From contig CANHTA010000007.1 in the NCBI GenBank assembly GCA_947463135.1, forward strand, positions 1 through 44,355: a stretch of 44,355 bases of DNA, read 5' to 3'. The notes below the pieces were generated by a model. That model ran no database searches. It was not told the origin of the DNA and was given only the letters and a program-made list of their open reading frames with translations. Below are positions 19,283 through 28,142 of this stretch, one piece after another. The translations under genes were made by a program, and so were the position numbers. Position 1 is the stretch's first letter; every line of letters starts with the position of its first letter. Origin of the DNA: Gemmatimonadota bacterium (GTDB lineage: Bacteria; Gemmatimonadota; Gemmatimonadetes; Gemmatimonadales; Gemmatimonadaceae).

Positions 19283-20665
19283 ATGACCCTACGCTACCGC
19301 GTTCGCACCGTTGCCGCGGCTTGCCTGCTGGCGCTCGCGGGCCTGAGCCGTGTGGCCTTCGCGCAGAAGGCCCCGCAGATCCCGTTTGAGAAGTTCACGC
19401 TTCCCAACGGCCTTGAAGTGATCTTGCACGTGGATCGCTCGGTGCCCATCGTGGCCGTGGAGAACTTCTATAAGGTGGGATCCGGCGACGAGAAACCCGG
19501 TCGCACCGGGTTTGCCCACCTGTTTGAGCACGTGATGTTCATGGGATCGCAGAACGTACCCGTGGGCAAGTTTGATGAATGGCTGGAAGCGGCGGGGGCC
19601 AGTAACAACGGGTCCACCAACTTCGATCGCACCAACTACTACGAAACCGGCCCATCGAACGCCCTGCCCCTCATGCTCTGGCTTGACGCCGATCGCATGG
19701 GCTGGCTCCTGCCCACGATGGACAAGCAGAAGCTGGACCTGCAGCGCGACGTGGTGAAAAACGAGCGCCGGCAGAGCTACGACAACGTGCCTTATGGCCG
19801 TGCCTACGAGACCATTTTGCCCGTGATGTTCCCGCCCACGCATCCGTATTCGTGGCCGGTGATCGGTTCGCTGGCCGACCTGAGCGCGGCGTCGGTGACC
19901 GACGTGAGTGACTTCTTCCGGCAGTACTATGCGCCGAATAACGCCGCCATCACGATTGCCGGTGATTTCCACGCCGACTCCGCAAAGACTTGGGTGCGCC
20001 GGTACTTCGGGAACATCCCGCGCAATGCGGAGATCGTCCGCCCCAGCGTGCCCGCGGTGGCGCTCACCAAGGATACGGTGCTGCACATGGAAGACCGCGT
20101 GCAGCTTCCGCGCGCGTACTACGTGTGGCACGGCGTGAAAACATTCAGCCCCGACGATGCCGCCCTTGATGCGCTCACGGACATCATTGCCGGTGGCAAG
20201 AGTTCACGGCTGTATCGTACGCTCGTGTACGAGAAGCAAATCGCGCAGGACGTGAGCATGGGCAACAGCTCGAACAAACTGGACGGCATGATCATGCTCA
20301 CCGCCACGGCCAAACCCGGCGTGCATCCGCGTGAGCTCCACGCCGAGATCGAACGGGTGATTCGCGACATTGCGGAACGCGGCATCACTGAGCGTGAGCT
20401 CACCCGCGTGAAGAATGGCATGCGCGCCAGCACCGTTGACCGGCTCTCGAGCGTGCTGGGCAAGGCCACGCAACTCAGCTACTACAACTATTTCGCCGGG
20501 ACCCCCGACTACATGGCACAGGACCTCGCGCGGTATGAATCGCTGACGCGTGAGCAGGTCCAGCGCGCAGCGCGGCAGTATGTGCTGGGTCAGCCTCGCA
20601 TTGTACTCACCGTGGTGCCGGACGGAAAAACCGAGCTCGCGCTCACCGCTGGAGATCTCCGCTAA
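19283..20665 (+). CDS. M16 zinc metallopeptidase, catalytic subunit
   Basis: A 460-residue pitrilysin-type protease. A signal peptide (about 1-27, ending VAFA/Q) places it in the periplasm or at the outer membrane. The inverted zinc motif HLFEH (residues 79-83) is intact, and the distal zinc Glu is likely Glu 161 in KNERRQ. The C-terminal inactive half has the usual ITIAGDF segment and the substrate-contact region with SRLYRTLVYEKQIAQDV. The frame is open upstream, but the signal peptide makes the ATG at 19283 the best start. The stop overlaps the next start as TAATG, so it is co-translated with a zinc-less M16 partner. This is the architecture of heterodimeric M16 peptidases, which degrade peptides inside a closed chamber. 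Confidence 0.93.
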   Translation: MTLRYRVRTVAAACLLALAGLSRVAFAQKAPQIPFEKFTLPNGLEVILHVDRSVPIVAVENFYKVGSGDEKPGRTGFAHLFEHVMFMGSQNVPVGKFDEWLEAAGASNNGSTNFDRTNYYETGPSNALPLMLWLDADRMGWLLPTMDKQKLDLQRDVVKNERRQSYDNVPYGRAYETILPVMFPPTHPYSWPVIGSLADLSAASVTDVSDFFRQYYAPNNAAITIAGDFHADSAKTWVRRYFGNIPRNAEIVRPSVPAVALTKDTVLHMEDRVQLPRAYYVWHGVKTFSPDDAALDALTDIIAGGKSSRLYRTLVYEKQIAQDVSMGNSSNKLDGMIMLTATAKPGVHPRELHAEIERVIRDIAERGITERELTRVKNGMRASTVDRLSSVLGKATQLSYYNYFAGTPDYMAQDLARYESLTREQVQRAARQYVLGQPRIVLTVVPDGKTELALTAGDLR

Positions 20666-22122
20666 TGCGTCGCACCGTGATGATGCTGCTCTCGCTGGCG
20701 TGGCTGCCAACGTGTGCCCATGCGCAGGTCGCGCCGGCAACGCCGGCGTCAACGAAGCCGCCGGTGCTCGTGGCGCCAACACCGCTCACGCTGCCGAAGA
20801 TTACGGAGCGTCTGCTGCCCAACGGGCTCAAGCTCGTTATCGTGGAGCAGCACGAGATTCCCGTGGTGGATGTGTCGCTGGTGATTCGCACGGGTGCCGA
20901 AGCCGACCCCACCGGCAAAGCGGGCCTCGCTACCCTGACCGCGAACTTGCTTGATGAAGGCGCGGGCACACGCGATGCGCTGGCACTCGCCGAACAGATT
21001 GGCTACCTGGCCATCAGCCTGCGTACCGGCGCCGGCTTCGAACAGAGCACGGTATCGCTGCACTCCACAACGGCCACGCTTGATAGCGCCATGAGTCTGA
21101 TGGCCGATGTCGTGCTGCGTCCCACCTTTGCCGAACCGGAGTTTCTTCGCCTGAAGAGCGAGCGGACCACAGGGTTGTTGCAGGAGCAGGACCGCGGACC
21201 CGCCATGGCGGACCGTGCTTTCGCGGCGCTGGTGTACGGCGAAGCGCACCCGTATGGCCAGAGCAGCTCGGGCACCAAGGAGAGCACCGCCGGACTCACG
21301 CGTGAGGATGTTCAGGGTTTCTGGACAACGTGGTACCGTCCGAATAACGCCACGCTGGTGGTGGTTGGTGATTTGTCGGTGACAGAAGCCGAGGCGCTTG
21401 CCCGCCGTACCTTCGGGGGGTGGGCACGTGGCACGCTCCCAACCTTGGCGGCCAAACCGACACCCGCGGCGGCCCGCAAGGCGGCGGCCACCATCTACAT
21501 CGTGGACAAGCCGAAAGCCGCGCAGTCAAGCTTTCGCTTGGGTGGCGTGGGCGTAGCACGCAGCACGCCTGACTACTACCCGCTGATGGTGGTGAACACC
21601 GCCCTCGGCGGTTCCTTTACCTCTCGCCTCAACAACACGCTCCGCGAAAAGAAAGGCTACACCTATGGTGCTGGTTCAAGCTTCACCATGCGCAAGGATG
21701 CCGGCCCGTTCCGTGCCACGGCCGAAGTGGTCTCGGCCAAAACGGATTCCGCTTTGATTGAGTTTATGCGTGAGCTCAACGCCATCCGGGCGCCGCTGCC
21801 CGCCGACGAACTCGACAAAGCCAAGCGATATCTGCAGCTTGGCTACGCAGAGAACTTCGAATCCACCGGCGACATCGCCGCGCAGCTGTCGCAACTCATT
21901 CCGTACGGTATTCCCTTCAGCACCTTGGGTGCTTTCAGCGCGGGGATCGGTGCGGTGACTGTGCAGTCCGCACAGCGCGTGGCCACCAAGTACCTTAATC
22001 CCTCCACCTTCACGATCGTCATCGCGGGCGATCGCGCGGTAATCGAACCTGCGCTCAAGGCCACCGGGATCGCACCGGTGGAAGTGCGCGACTCACGTGG
22101 CCGTCCGGTCATTACCCCATGA
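20665..22122 (+). CDS. M16 peptidase-like protein, non-catalytic partner subunit
   Basis: A 485-residue exported protein (signal peptide 1-20, cleavage near AHA/Q). It has the M16 fold signature GLKLVIVEQHEIPVVDVSLVIRTGAEAD, but the zinc motif position reads LATLTANLLDEG. It therefore has no HxxEH and cannot bind catalytic zinc in the usual way. The second half contains the glycine-rich substrate-binding region (GGSFTSRLNNTLREKKGYTYGAG) typical of the beta subunit in heterodimeric M16 enzymes. It starts within the stop codon of the catalytic subunit gene and shares an ATGA with the downstream rhodanese gene. I infer that it forms a heterodimer with the upstream protein. Confidence 0.9.
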   Translation: MRRTVMMLLSLAWLPTCAHAQVAPATPASTKPPVLVAPTPLTLPKITERLLPNGLKLVIVEQHEIPVVDVSLVIRTGAEADPTGKAGLATLTANLLDEGAGTRDALALAEQIGYLAISLRTGAGFEQSTVSLHSTTATLDSAMSLMADVVLRPTFAEPEFLRLKSERTTGLLQEQDRGPAMADRAFAALVYGEAHPYGQSSSGTKESTAGLTREDVQGFWTTWYRPNNATLVVVGDLSVTEAEALARRTFGGWARGTLPTLAAKPTPAAARKAAATIYIVDKPKAAQSSFRLGGVGVARSTPDYYPLMVVNTALGGSFTSRLNNTLREKKGYTYGAGSSFTMRKDAGPFRATAEVVSAKTDSALIEFMRELNAIRAPLPADELDKAKRYLQLGYAENFESTGDIAAQLSQLIPYGIPFSTLGAFSAGIGAVTVQSAQRVATKYLNPSTFTIVIAGDRAVIEPALKATGIAPVEVRDSRGRPVITP

Positions 22123-23039
22123 ACATGCGCCTTTCCCTCTCCTCAGTGCTGGCCGCGAGCCTGCTCGCCGCGGCAGCCTGCCGACATGCCCCGCCACGGG
22201 CCATGCCCGTAGCCAATCCGTCAACGATGCTGGTGTCCACCGCGTGGTTGGCGGAGCATCAGGGCGATCGCGACCTTGTGATTTTGCATGTGGGGACCAA
22301 GGCGCAATACGACAGCGGCCATGTGGCCGGCGCACGTCATACCACGCTGGATGAGGTGGCGTTACCGAACGTGCCGGGGGGACTGACGCTGCAGCTAGCC
22401 GGCGTTGAACAGCTCACGGCGTGGGCCATTCGTCATGGCATCGGCGATCGCACCCGCGTAGTGGTGGTCCCGCACGATGGCGCACTGCAATCGGCCACCC
22501 GGGTGTTCATCACGCTCGCGTATCTCGGGGCCATGGATCGCATTTCGTTATTGAACGGGAGCTATCAGGCGTGGAAAGCCGAGGCGCGTCCGGTTACCAC
22601 TGCGGCAGCGGGGCCGGCGCCGTCGGTCACGTTTACGCCCATGCTCCGCCCCGACATTATTGCCACCATCGCACAGGTGGAAGCCGCCACGACGGATGGC
22701 ACCCGCCACATCATCGACGCCCGCCTGACGCGGTTTTACAACGGCGACGGCGGCGGCTATCCGCGTCCGGGACATATTCCAACCGCCGTGAATGTGCCGC
22801 TGTCCAGCGTGAGCACCAACGGGTATCTGAAGCCGATGAGCGAACTGAAGACGTTGTTTGCCGAGGCGGGCGTGGACCAGCGGAAGCCGGTGATTACGTA
22901 TTGCCACATCGGGCAACAGGCGACGCTGTTGTGGTTTGTGGCCACAATGCTGGGGCACGACGCCCGCATGTTTGACGGGTCGTTCCAGCAGTGGAGCGGC
23001 ACCGCGCGCCTGCCGGTGGTTGCTCCGCCAGCGAAGTAG
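22119..23039 (+). CDS. Two-domain rhodanese-like sulfurtransferase, exported
   Basis: A 306-residue protein with a hydrophobic leader ending in AAAAC (residue 21), possibly a lipoprotein signal although the lipobox is atypical. Two rhodanese domains follow. In the first (about 38-150) the active-site loop reads PHDGALQSA, with no Cys. In the second, ITYCHIGQQAT (Cys 262) has the expected catalytic loop, and RPGHIPTAVNVPLSS precedes it. This active-C-terminal arrangement is standard for thiosulfate or mercaptopyruvate sulfurtransferases. The start overlaps the M16 stop as ATGA, so the three genes form one operon. Sulfur transfer to an exported acceptor is plausible. The link to the M16 pair is by operon position only. 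Confidence 0.9.
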   Translation: MNMRLSLSSVLAASLLAAAACRHAPPRAMPVANPSTMLVSTAWLAEHQGDRDLVILHVGTKAQYDSGHVAGARHTTLDEVALPNVPGGLTLQLAGVEQLTAWAIRHGIGDRTRVVVVPHDGALQSATRVFITLAYLGAMDRISLLNGSYQAWKAEARPVTTAAAGPAPSVTFTPMLRPDIIATIAQVEAATTDGTRHIIDARLTRFYNGDGGGYPRPGHIPTAVNVPLSSVSTNGYLKPMSELKTLFAEAGVDQRKPVITYCHIGQQATLLWFVATMLGHDARMFDGSFQQWSGTARLPVVAPPAK

Positions 23040-23062
23040 GCCATGCCGCACGGCTTCGGCGA

Positions 23063-23398
23063 GTGACATTCGATCGCGTCAACGTCCCCGCGTTGGTGGC
23101 CCTGTGGGCGCGTCAGGTGGATGAATTGACCCACGAGCGCGGGGACGCGCCCGCAGGGCATGACTACCTAGAGCGTCTCACAGTGCGACACGAGATCGCC
23201 AAACGGTTGCGCGTCCGGCCAGCCAGTGCCGAAACGCGGGACTTGCTGGCTGAGTTCGACCAGGCCTTCCGTTCGGTCACCACCGAGAGCACCACGTGCC
23301 TGTGGGGCAACGATCGCGCCGAGGCCGAAGGATGGACACCGCAGCGGGAGTGGTATTTCTGGCGTCAAATCGGCCACCCGCCGATGTCCATCACATGA
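23063..23398 (+). CDS. Small soluble protein of unknown function
   Basis: A frame of about 111 residues starting from a GTG at 23063 and ending in an ATGA overlap with the PAP2 gene. The product is charged and helical (LVALWARQVDELTHERG, RHEIAKRLRVRPASAETRDLLAEFDQAFR) and ends with a Trp-rich stretch (WTPQREWYFWRQIGHPP). I recognise no family. Support for coding comes from the protein-like composition, the overlap with the next start and the lack of any competing gene on the other strand. The exact start is unsure, since no Shine-Dalgarno is visible and a TTG and GTGs lie downstream. Confidence 0.6.
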   Translation: MTFDRVNVPALVALWARQVDELTHERGDAPAGHDYLERLTVRHEIAKRLRVRPASAETRDLLAEFDQAFRSVTTESTTCLWGNDRAEAEGWTPQREWYFWRQIGHPPMSIT

Positions 23399-24198
23399 CG
23401 TGGTCCCGGAACCGTGCGAGACCCGTGGTGCGGTGTGGCCTTATCGCCATCGTGGCAACGACTGGGCCCGCACTCCGTGCTCAGTCGTCGCCAAGCGCGG
23501 AAGAGCCAGCAACGGTCACCGCGCGAGACTGGTGGCGACTTGGTGCGTTCGCCGCCGGCACCGCGGTAGCCCTCCCGTTTGACCGGCGGCTGGCAACCCG
23601 GTTTTCAGACCCCTCGTGGCATCGGCTTGCGGTGGTGGCTCAGGGTGCCGAGGTGGTGGGCGTCGTGGGGAAACCGGGTGCGTTGATCGTGTCTGTGGGC
23701 AGCTATGTGGCTGGCCGCCTCACACAGCACGACGGGCTCGCCGATGCGGGGCTCCATGCCACCGAGGCTGTGCTGGTGAGTGGGGTGGTCACCAACATGA
23801 TCAAACCCCTGCTGGGCCGTGCTCGGCCGTCTCTTTCGCCGCAGCAGGATCCGCTCACCTTCCACCCCTTCCGCAGCGACGATGCGTACCGCGCGTTGCC
23901 GTCGGGGCATACCACGGTGGCCTTCGCGGCCGCGGCCGTTGTGAGCGCTGAGTTTTCGCGATCCCGCTACGCCGCGCGACATCCGCGTGTGGCGCGTGCC
24001 ATGGCCCCCGTGATGTTTGGCGTGGCCTCGTTGGTGGGCGCCTCACGGATGTATCACAATGCCCACTGGGCGAGTGATGTGGTCGCGGCCGCAGGGATCG
24101 GCACCGTGACTGGGCTGATGGTGGTGCGCCGACAGCATGAGGGACCGCGCGGCCGCATTGATCGATGGCTGTTGCCCGCCTCACGCACCCAGCCATAG
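23395..24198 (+). CDS. Exported PAP2-family phosphatase
   Basis: A 267-residue protein with an N-terminal signal (IAIVATTGPALRAQ) and the three PAP2 signature motifs: KPLLGRARP, LPSGHTT and SRMYHNAHWASD. These supply the catalytic Lys/Arg, the Ser-Gly-His and the nucleophilic His with its supporting Asp. Several hydrophobic helices between the motifs suit a membrane-associated acid phosphatase acting on undecaprenyl pyrophosphate, phosphatidic acid or a similar lipid. The start is set by an ATGA overlap with the preceding small gene. A second, unrelated PAP2 protein lies at 37264-37779. Confidence 0.9.
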   Translation: MTWSRNRARPVVRCGLIAIVATTGPALRAQSSPSAEEPATVTARDWWRLGAFAAGTAVALPFDRRLATRFSDPSWHRLAVVAQGAEVVGVVGKPGALIVSVGSYVAGRLTQHDGLADAGLHATEAVLVSGVVTNMIKPLLGRARPSLSPQQDPLTFHPFRSDDAYRALPSGHTTVAFAAAAVVSAEFSRSRYAARHPRVARAMAPVMFGVASLVGASRMYHNAHWASDVVAAAGIGTVTGLMVVRRQHEGPRGRIDRWLLPASRTQP

Positions 24199-24224
24199 CG
24201 CGGAGCCCGGCGCGCGATAGCGGG

Positions 24225-24253
24225 TTGGACGCCGCCACGTACGTGCGTAACTT
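24225..24253 (+). promoter_or_regulatory. Weak candidate promoter for purEK
   Basis: TTGGAC (24225-24230), a 17-bp spacer and TAACTT (24248-24253) lie 31 bp before the first purE start. The -10 box matches only three of six consensus bases. No purine riboswitch or PurR-like palindrome was seen in this 85-bp gap. Confidence 0.35.
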
Positions 24254-24283
24254 TCAGCGTCCGCGCAGCCTCGGAAACGGTGC

Positions 24284-24895
24284 ATGGAGGCTGCCGATCC
24301 CCCTTTTGGAGTGCACGTGACCGCTGCTGCCGACAGCTCGATCGCTGCCGCGACCACGCCACTGGTCGGTGTGGTGATGGGTAGTGCGAGTGATTTCGAC
24401 ACGCTCGCCCCAGCCTGCGAGCTTCTCGCGGAGCTTGGTATCCCCTACGAGGCACGGGTGGTGTCCGCACACCGTACCCCGGACTGGCTCTTTGAGTATG
24501 CCGAGACGGCGCTGCCGCGAGGGCTGCGGGTAATCATCGCGGGTGCTGGCGGTGCGGCCCATCTCCCGGGCATGCTCGCCGCGAAAACGTTGGTGCCGGT
24601 GCTGGGCGTGCCGGTGGTGGCAACGCCGCTGAATGGCATGGATGCACTGCTCAGCATCGTGCAGATGCCGGCCGGCGTTCCGGTGGCCACCTTTGCCATT
24701 GGCAAGCCGGGTGCGGCCAACGCCGCCCTCTTCGCTGCGCAGCTGCTGGCCGCTCACGATGCCGCGTTGCGCGACCTGTTGGCGAAGCGCCGCACCACCA
24801 AGGCCAACGAAGCGCTGGCGCGACCGTTGCCTGCCCCCAATGCCATCACGCCCGTGCTCATTCCGCCAAGCGACTTCATTCCCCCGGCCACGTGA
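24284..24895 (+). CDS. purE: N5-carboxyaminoimidazole ribonucleotide mutase
   Basis: PurE converts N5-CAIR, the PurK product, to CAIR in de novo purine synthesis and usually acts as an octamer. The conserved [28 protein letters not shown] and [28 protein letters not shown] are all present. The C-terminus has a ~30-residue extension after the core. Two starts are plausible. ATG 24284 (203 aa) has a GGAA upstream. GTG 24317 (192 aa) has GGAG five bases ahead and gives a more usual N-terminus. I list the longer form. The stop overlaps the purK GTG start as GTGA, so the pair is translationally coupled. Confidence 0.95.
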   Translation: MEAADPPFGVHVTAAADSSIAAATTPLVGVVMGSASDFDTLAPACELLAELGIPYEARVVSAHRTPDWLFEYAETALPRGLRVIIAGAGGAAHLPGMLAAKTLVPVLGVPVVATPLNGMDALLSIVQMPAGVPVATFAIGKPGAANAALFAAQLLAAHDAALRDLLAKRRTTKANEALARPLPAPNAITPVLIPPSDFIPPAT

Positions 24896-26079
24896 CCCCC
24901 ATTCTTCCCGGCGCCACCATCGGATTCCTGGGCGGTGGACAGTTAGGACGCATGACCGCGTTCGCGGCGCGTTCGATGGGCTACGACATTCACGTGCTCG
25001 ATCCGGACGCCACCTGTGCCACCAAGGCGGTGGCGTCGCGCACGATCACCGCACCATTCCACGATGTGGAGGCCGCCATTGCGTTGGCCAAAGGGTGCGA
25101 CGTGGTGACGCTGGAAATTGAACAGATCCACCCCGACGTGCTCGATGCGGTTGCCGCACACACCGCGCTGCGTCCAGGTCGGGCACCGGTGTACATCATT
25201 CAGGATCGGATCCGTCAGAAACAGTGGCTGCAAGCGCAAGGATTCCCCTTGGGGGCATTTGTTGCGGCCACCTCCGCGGCCGAGGTGGCGGACGCCATCC
25301 GTGTGCACGGGGCCTGCATCGCGAAGTCCACGCACGGTGGCTACGACGGGCGCGGCCAAGTGCGCCTCCGCGAACCGGATCAGGCGGCAGATGCCTGGGA
25401 CGCCGTGGGGAGCCGCGAGTGTCTCGTGGAACAGATGGTGGCGATTGATTACGAAATTTCGGTGATGGTGGCGCGTCGTCCAAACGGTGAGATGGCGGTG
25501 TATCCGCCTTCCCGCAATCACCACACCAGTGGCATTCTGACGTGGGCCGTCATGCCGGCGGAGATCAGTGCGGCGATGACCGCCCAGGCGCAGGCGCTTG
25601 CAGCGGCCATTGCCGAACGTATCGGGATCGTCGGCCTGTTGGCCGTGGAGTGCTTCGTGACTACCGATGGCACGTTGCTGGTAAACGAACTCGCCCCACG
25701 TCCGCATAACAGCTATCACCACAGTGAACGCGGTGTGGCCACCAGCCAGTTTGAGCAGTTGGTGCGGGCCGTGTGCGACCTTCCGCTGGGGAGTACCGCC
25801 ATCCACGCGCCATCAGCGATCGTGAACCTGCTGGGCGAGGTGTGGCTGCAACAGGAACCGCCCCACACCACGCACGCGCTGGAGGTGCCGGGTACACGCC
25901 TCCATCTGTACGGCAAAGCCGGTGCACGAGGTGGGCGCAAAATGGGACATCTCTCGGCCGTGGGCGAGAGTGCGCAGCAGGCACTCGGGCGCGTGCTGGA
26001 GAGCTACCGGCGGTTATCGCCGGGAACAATGGCAAGCTTTGATGTGCACGAGCCGGTTCTCACTCACACTCTCACCTGA
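24892..26079 (+). CDS. purK: N5-carboxyaminoimidazole ribonucleotide synthase
   Basis: A 395-residue ATP-grasp enzyme that makes N5-CAIR from AIR, bicarbonate and ATP, supplying PurE. It has the N-terminal [11 protein letters not shown] nucleotide-fold motif, the ATP-grasp loop [29 protein letters not shown] and the C-terminal [14 protein letters not shown] followed by [16 protein letters not shown]. The start is GTG at 24892, inside the purE stop. Length and motif order are normal. Use of the two-enzyme PurK/PurE route is consistent with a bacterial-type pathway. Other pur genes are not in the window. Confidence 0.96.
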   Translation: MTPILPGATIGFLGGGQLGRMTAFAARSMGYDIHVLDPDATCATKAVASRTITAPFHDVEAAIALAKGCDVVTLEIEQIHPDVLDAVAAHTALRPGRAPVYIIQDRIRQKQWLQAQGFPLGAFVAATSAAEVADAIRVHGACIAKSTHGGYDGRGQVRLREPDQAADAWDAVGSRECLVEQMVAIDYEISVMVARRPNGEMAVYPPSRNHHTSGILTWAVMPAEISAAMTAQAQALAAAIAERIGIVGLLAVECFVTTDGTLLVNELAPRPHNSYHHSERGVATSQFEQLVRAVCDLPLGSTAIHAPSAIVNLLGEVWLQQEPPHTTHALEVPGTRLHLYGKAGARGGRKMGHLSAVGESAQQALGRVLESYRRLSPGTMASFDVHEPVLTHTLT

Positions 26080-26086
26080 GTAACGC

Positions 26087-26464
26087 ATGTTTCCACGCGA
26101 CTTTTACGAAATCCTGCACATCATCGGCATTGCCATGCTGTTTGTGGCCATCGGTGGCGTGGCCACGCATGCCGCCAACGGTGGCAGCAAGGCCTCCAGC
26201 ACCACCCGTCCGCTGATCGGGTCCATGCATGGACTGGGAGCACTGCTCATTCTCGTGGGCGGCTTCGGCATGCTGGCTCGTATGGGCTTTATGCACGGCG
26301 GCAGCTTTCCGGGGTGGCTGTGGGTGAAGATCATCGTGTGGGTGATTCTCAGCGCCATCGTGTTGATGCCGTACCGTCGCCCGGGGCTCGCCAAGCCGTT
26401 CCTGTTGCTTCTCCCGCTGCTGGCGGGCGTGGCCGTGTACATGGCCCTGTACAAGCCCTTCTGA
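26087..26464 (+). CDS. Small four-helix membrane protein, function unknown
   Basis: A 125-residue protein with four predicted membrane segments: [55 protein letters not shown] and [18 protein letters not shown]. His residues near the first helix (LHIIG, ATHAAN) and a SMHG before the second are reminiscent of small haem- or quinone-binding membrane proteins such as SirB/CopD-like families, but the match is not firm. It begins 7 bp after purK and 40 bp before ackA on the same strand, so it may be co-transcribed. No role can be assigned. Confidence 0.75.
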   Translation: MFPRDFYEILHIIGIAMLFVAIGGVATHAANGGSKASSTTRPLIGSMHGLGALLILVGGFGMLARMGFMHGGSFPGWLWVKIIVWVILSAIVLMPYRRPGLAKPFLLLLPLLAGVAVYMALYKPF

Positions 26465-26504
26465 GCTGCACCTTCCGGGAGCCCCCGGTCAACCGGCGCG
26501 TACC

Positions 26505-27749
26505 ATGATGAACGTCCTCGTGCTCAACGTCGGCTCGGCGACACTCAAGTTTCAGGTGGTGGCCACCGACGCCGATCGCATGCGCGACGACCGCGACGTG
26601 CGACTGATCCGGGGACAGATTGAGCGCATCGGTGGCGAATCGGTGATCACCCTGCGCGGGGCCGATGGGATTGCACGCACCCGTACGGCCCCATTGCGCG
26701 ACCTGCGCACGGCGGTGGAGTGGCTGGTGGCGTTTATCACCTCGCCGGAGAGTGGAACGGGGCTCACCAGCCGCAGTGACCTGCATGCAGTGGGCCATCG
26801 CGTGGTGCATGGCGGCGAACAGTTCCAGCGCAGCGTGGCCATTGACCGTGCGGTGTTGCATGCCATCGAAGACACCATTGAACTGGCCCCGCTTCACAAC
26901 CCGCATAACCTGCGGGGCATTGAAGCGGCGCGCGCCGCGCTTGGCGCGACGGTGCCACAGGTTGCGGTGTTTGATACGGCGTTCCATCACTCCATGCCGG
27001 AGTACGCGTATCTGTACGCGATCCCGTATCCGCTGTATCGGCGACATAAAGTGCGGCGCTACGGATTTCACGGCACCTCGCATCGCTCCATTGCATACCG
27101 TTGGCGCACACTCACCGCACGCCCCCGCGCCGATGTCCGCATCATCACACTGCATCTGGGCAACGGCTGCTCGGCCTGCGCGATTGCCGGCGGCGAGTCG
27201 ATCGACACCAGTATGGGATTCACGCCCCTGGAAGGGCTCGTGATGGGCACGCGTTCCGGGGACATCGACGCGGCGCTGCTGGACTACATCGCGGCGAAAG
27301 AGGGGCTCACCCTACCTCAGGTGGAAGCGCTCCTCAACAACCAATCCGGGTTACTCGGCATTTCGGGGCTCACCAATGACATGCGCGACCTGTTGGCGGA
27401 AGCGCAGGAGCACGACGACCGTCGGGCGCGCCTTGCCATCGAGATCTTCTGCTATCGCGCCCGCAAATACATCGGCGCCTATCTCGCCGCGATGGGCGGG
27501 GCGGACGCGATTGTTTTTGCCGGCGGTATCGGAGAGAACTCCCCGGAGATTCGTCGTCGCATTTGCGACGGACTCCAGTGGGCAGGCTTACACGTGGAGC
27601 CGCAGGCCAACGCCATGCTGGTGGATGGTCGGGAGGGGTGCTTTTCAACCACCACGTCAACGCTCGCCGCGTGGGTGGTACCCACCGACGAGGAGCTGCT
27701 CATCGCCCGCGACACCGTGCGCGTGGTCAGCGGGTTGGAGCCGGCGTAA
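26505..27749 (+). CDS. ackA: Acetate kinase
   Basis: A 414-residue cytosolic enzyme interconverting acetate plus ATP and acetyl phosphate plus ADP. Family signatures are present: [10 protein letters not shown] at the N-terminus, [62 protein letters not shown] and [11 protein letters not shown]. The usual N-terminal NSGSSSLK is slightly altered. A second ATG three bases on (26508) could also start translation. No phosphotransacetylase gene is adjacent. The 393 bp after the stop carry several hairpins, a terminator and a riboswitch. Confidence 0.96.
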   Translation: MMNVLVLNVGSATLKFQVVATDADRMRDDRDVRLIRGQIERIGGESVITLRGADGIARTRTAPLRDLRTAVEWLVAFITSPESGTGLTSRSDLHAVGHRVVHGGEQFQRSVAIDRAVLHAIEDTIELAPLHNPHNLRGIEAARAALGATVPQVAVFDTAFHHSMPEYAYLYAIPYPLYRRHKVRRYGFHGTSHRSIAYRWRTLTARPRADVRIITLHLGNGCSACAIAGGESIDTSMGFTPLEGLVMGTRSGDIDAALLDYIAAKEGLTLPQVEALLNNQSGLLGISGLTNDMRDLLAEAQEHDDRRARLAIEIFCYRARKYIGAYLAAMGGADAIVFAGGIGENSPEIRRRICDGLQWAGLHVEPQANAMLVDGREGCFSTTTSTLAAWVVPTDEELLIARDTVRVVSGLEPA

Positions 27750-27925
27750 GCAATCCGCGATTGCCTGGGGTTGAGGATTTCGCTGCGCGGTACGATACTA
27801 CAGAGTGCGCGGCAGTTTCCCCGATTTGACGGGCCGCGCACGCAGTGCCTGCGGCACTGACTATCCGTCTAAGTCGAGGTCCTGACGGCCCGCGACGAGC
27901 AATCGACGCGGGCCGTCAGTGTTTT
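27750..27925 (+). ncRNA. Cluster of four hairpins after ackA: structured 3' UTR or candidate small RNA
   Basis: Directly after the ackA stop there are four consecutive perfect stems. GCAATC/GATTGC lies at 27750-27764. GTGCGCGGC/GCCGCGCAC lies at 27805-27841, with an inner CCG/CGG. CAGTGCC/GGCACTG lies at 27843-27859. The fourth is the 13-bp terminator stem at 27882-27919. A TACGAT (27791-27796) could be a -10 box for an independent transcript starting near 27803, but a -35 at proper spacing is not convincing. I recognise no known RNA family. It may be only an elaborate 3' UTR. Confidence 0.4.
27882..27925 (+). terminator. Rho-independent terminator after ackA
   Basis: A perfect 13-bp stem (27882-27894 with 27907-27919) with a 12-nt loop is followed by TGTTTT. 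It separates ackA from the metX leader. Confidence 0.9.
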
Positions 27926-28010
27926 CCGGTGCCGACGCGGTACCCGTTCCATGTAGGATTGGTCCACAACAACAGATCGTGATACCCGTCGGTGTCCGCC
28001 GATAGAGTGT

Positions 28011-28063
28011 CCGTGGTGATTTGCCGCCGATTGCCGCCACGCTAAACAAAGCGCTAAACCGCG
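28011..28063 (+). promoter_or_regulatory. SAM-II-type riboswitch upstream of metX
   Basis: The element reads, in order: P1 left arm CGTGG (28012-28016), TGATTT (28017-28022), a 7-nt loop, ATTGC (28030-28034), two bases, P1 right arm CCACG (28037-28041), an 11-nt linker and GCTAAA (28053-28058). The three conserved blocks and nearly all spacings match the SAM-II aptamer as I remember it. There the first loop has 6 rather than 7 nt, and the linker is also 11 nt. ATTGC can pair with GCTAA around an unpaired U to form the pseudoknot. Loop bases 28025-28029 can imperfectly extend it with 28059-28063. SAM-II riboswitches repress methionine-synthesis genes when S-adenosylmethionine is plentiful, which fits the metX gene downstream. 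Confidence 0.85.
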
Positions 28064-28064
28064 A

Positions 28065-28139
28065 GAACGCCCGGCGGAGGTCTGTGTTCCGGGCGCGTTC
28101 GTGCAGTTGGGCGGCACTCACCCCGTGGTGGAGAGTGCC
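28065..28139 (+). promoter_or_regulatory. Two hairpins between riboswitch and metX; the second covers the ribosome-binding site
   Basis: Hairpin 1 pairs 28065-28074 with 28089-28100 (a 10-bp stem with a 2-nt bulge) and has a GGAGG in its loop. Hairpin 2 pairs GGCACTC (28113-28119) with GAGTGCC (28133-28139). This buries part of the metX Shine-Dalgarno GGAGAG (28130-28135), which lies 7 nt before the ATG. An alternative inner pairing is CACC/GGTG. These could be the expression platform of the riboswitch; that is inference. Confidence 0.5.
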
Positions 28140-28142
28140 TTC

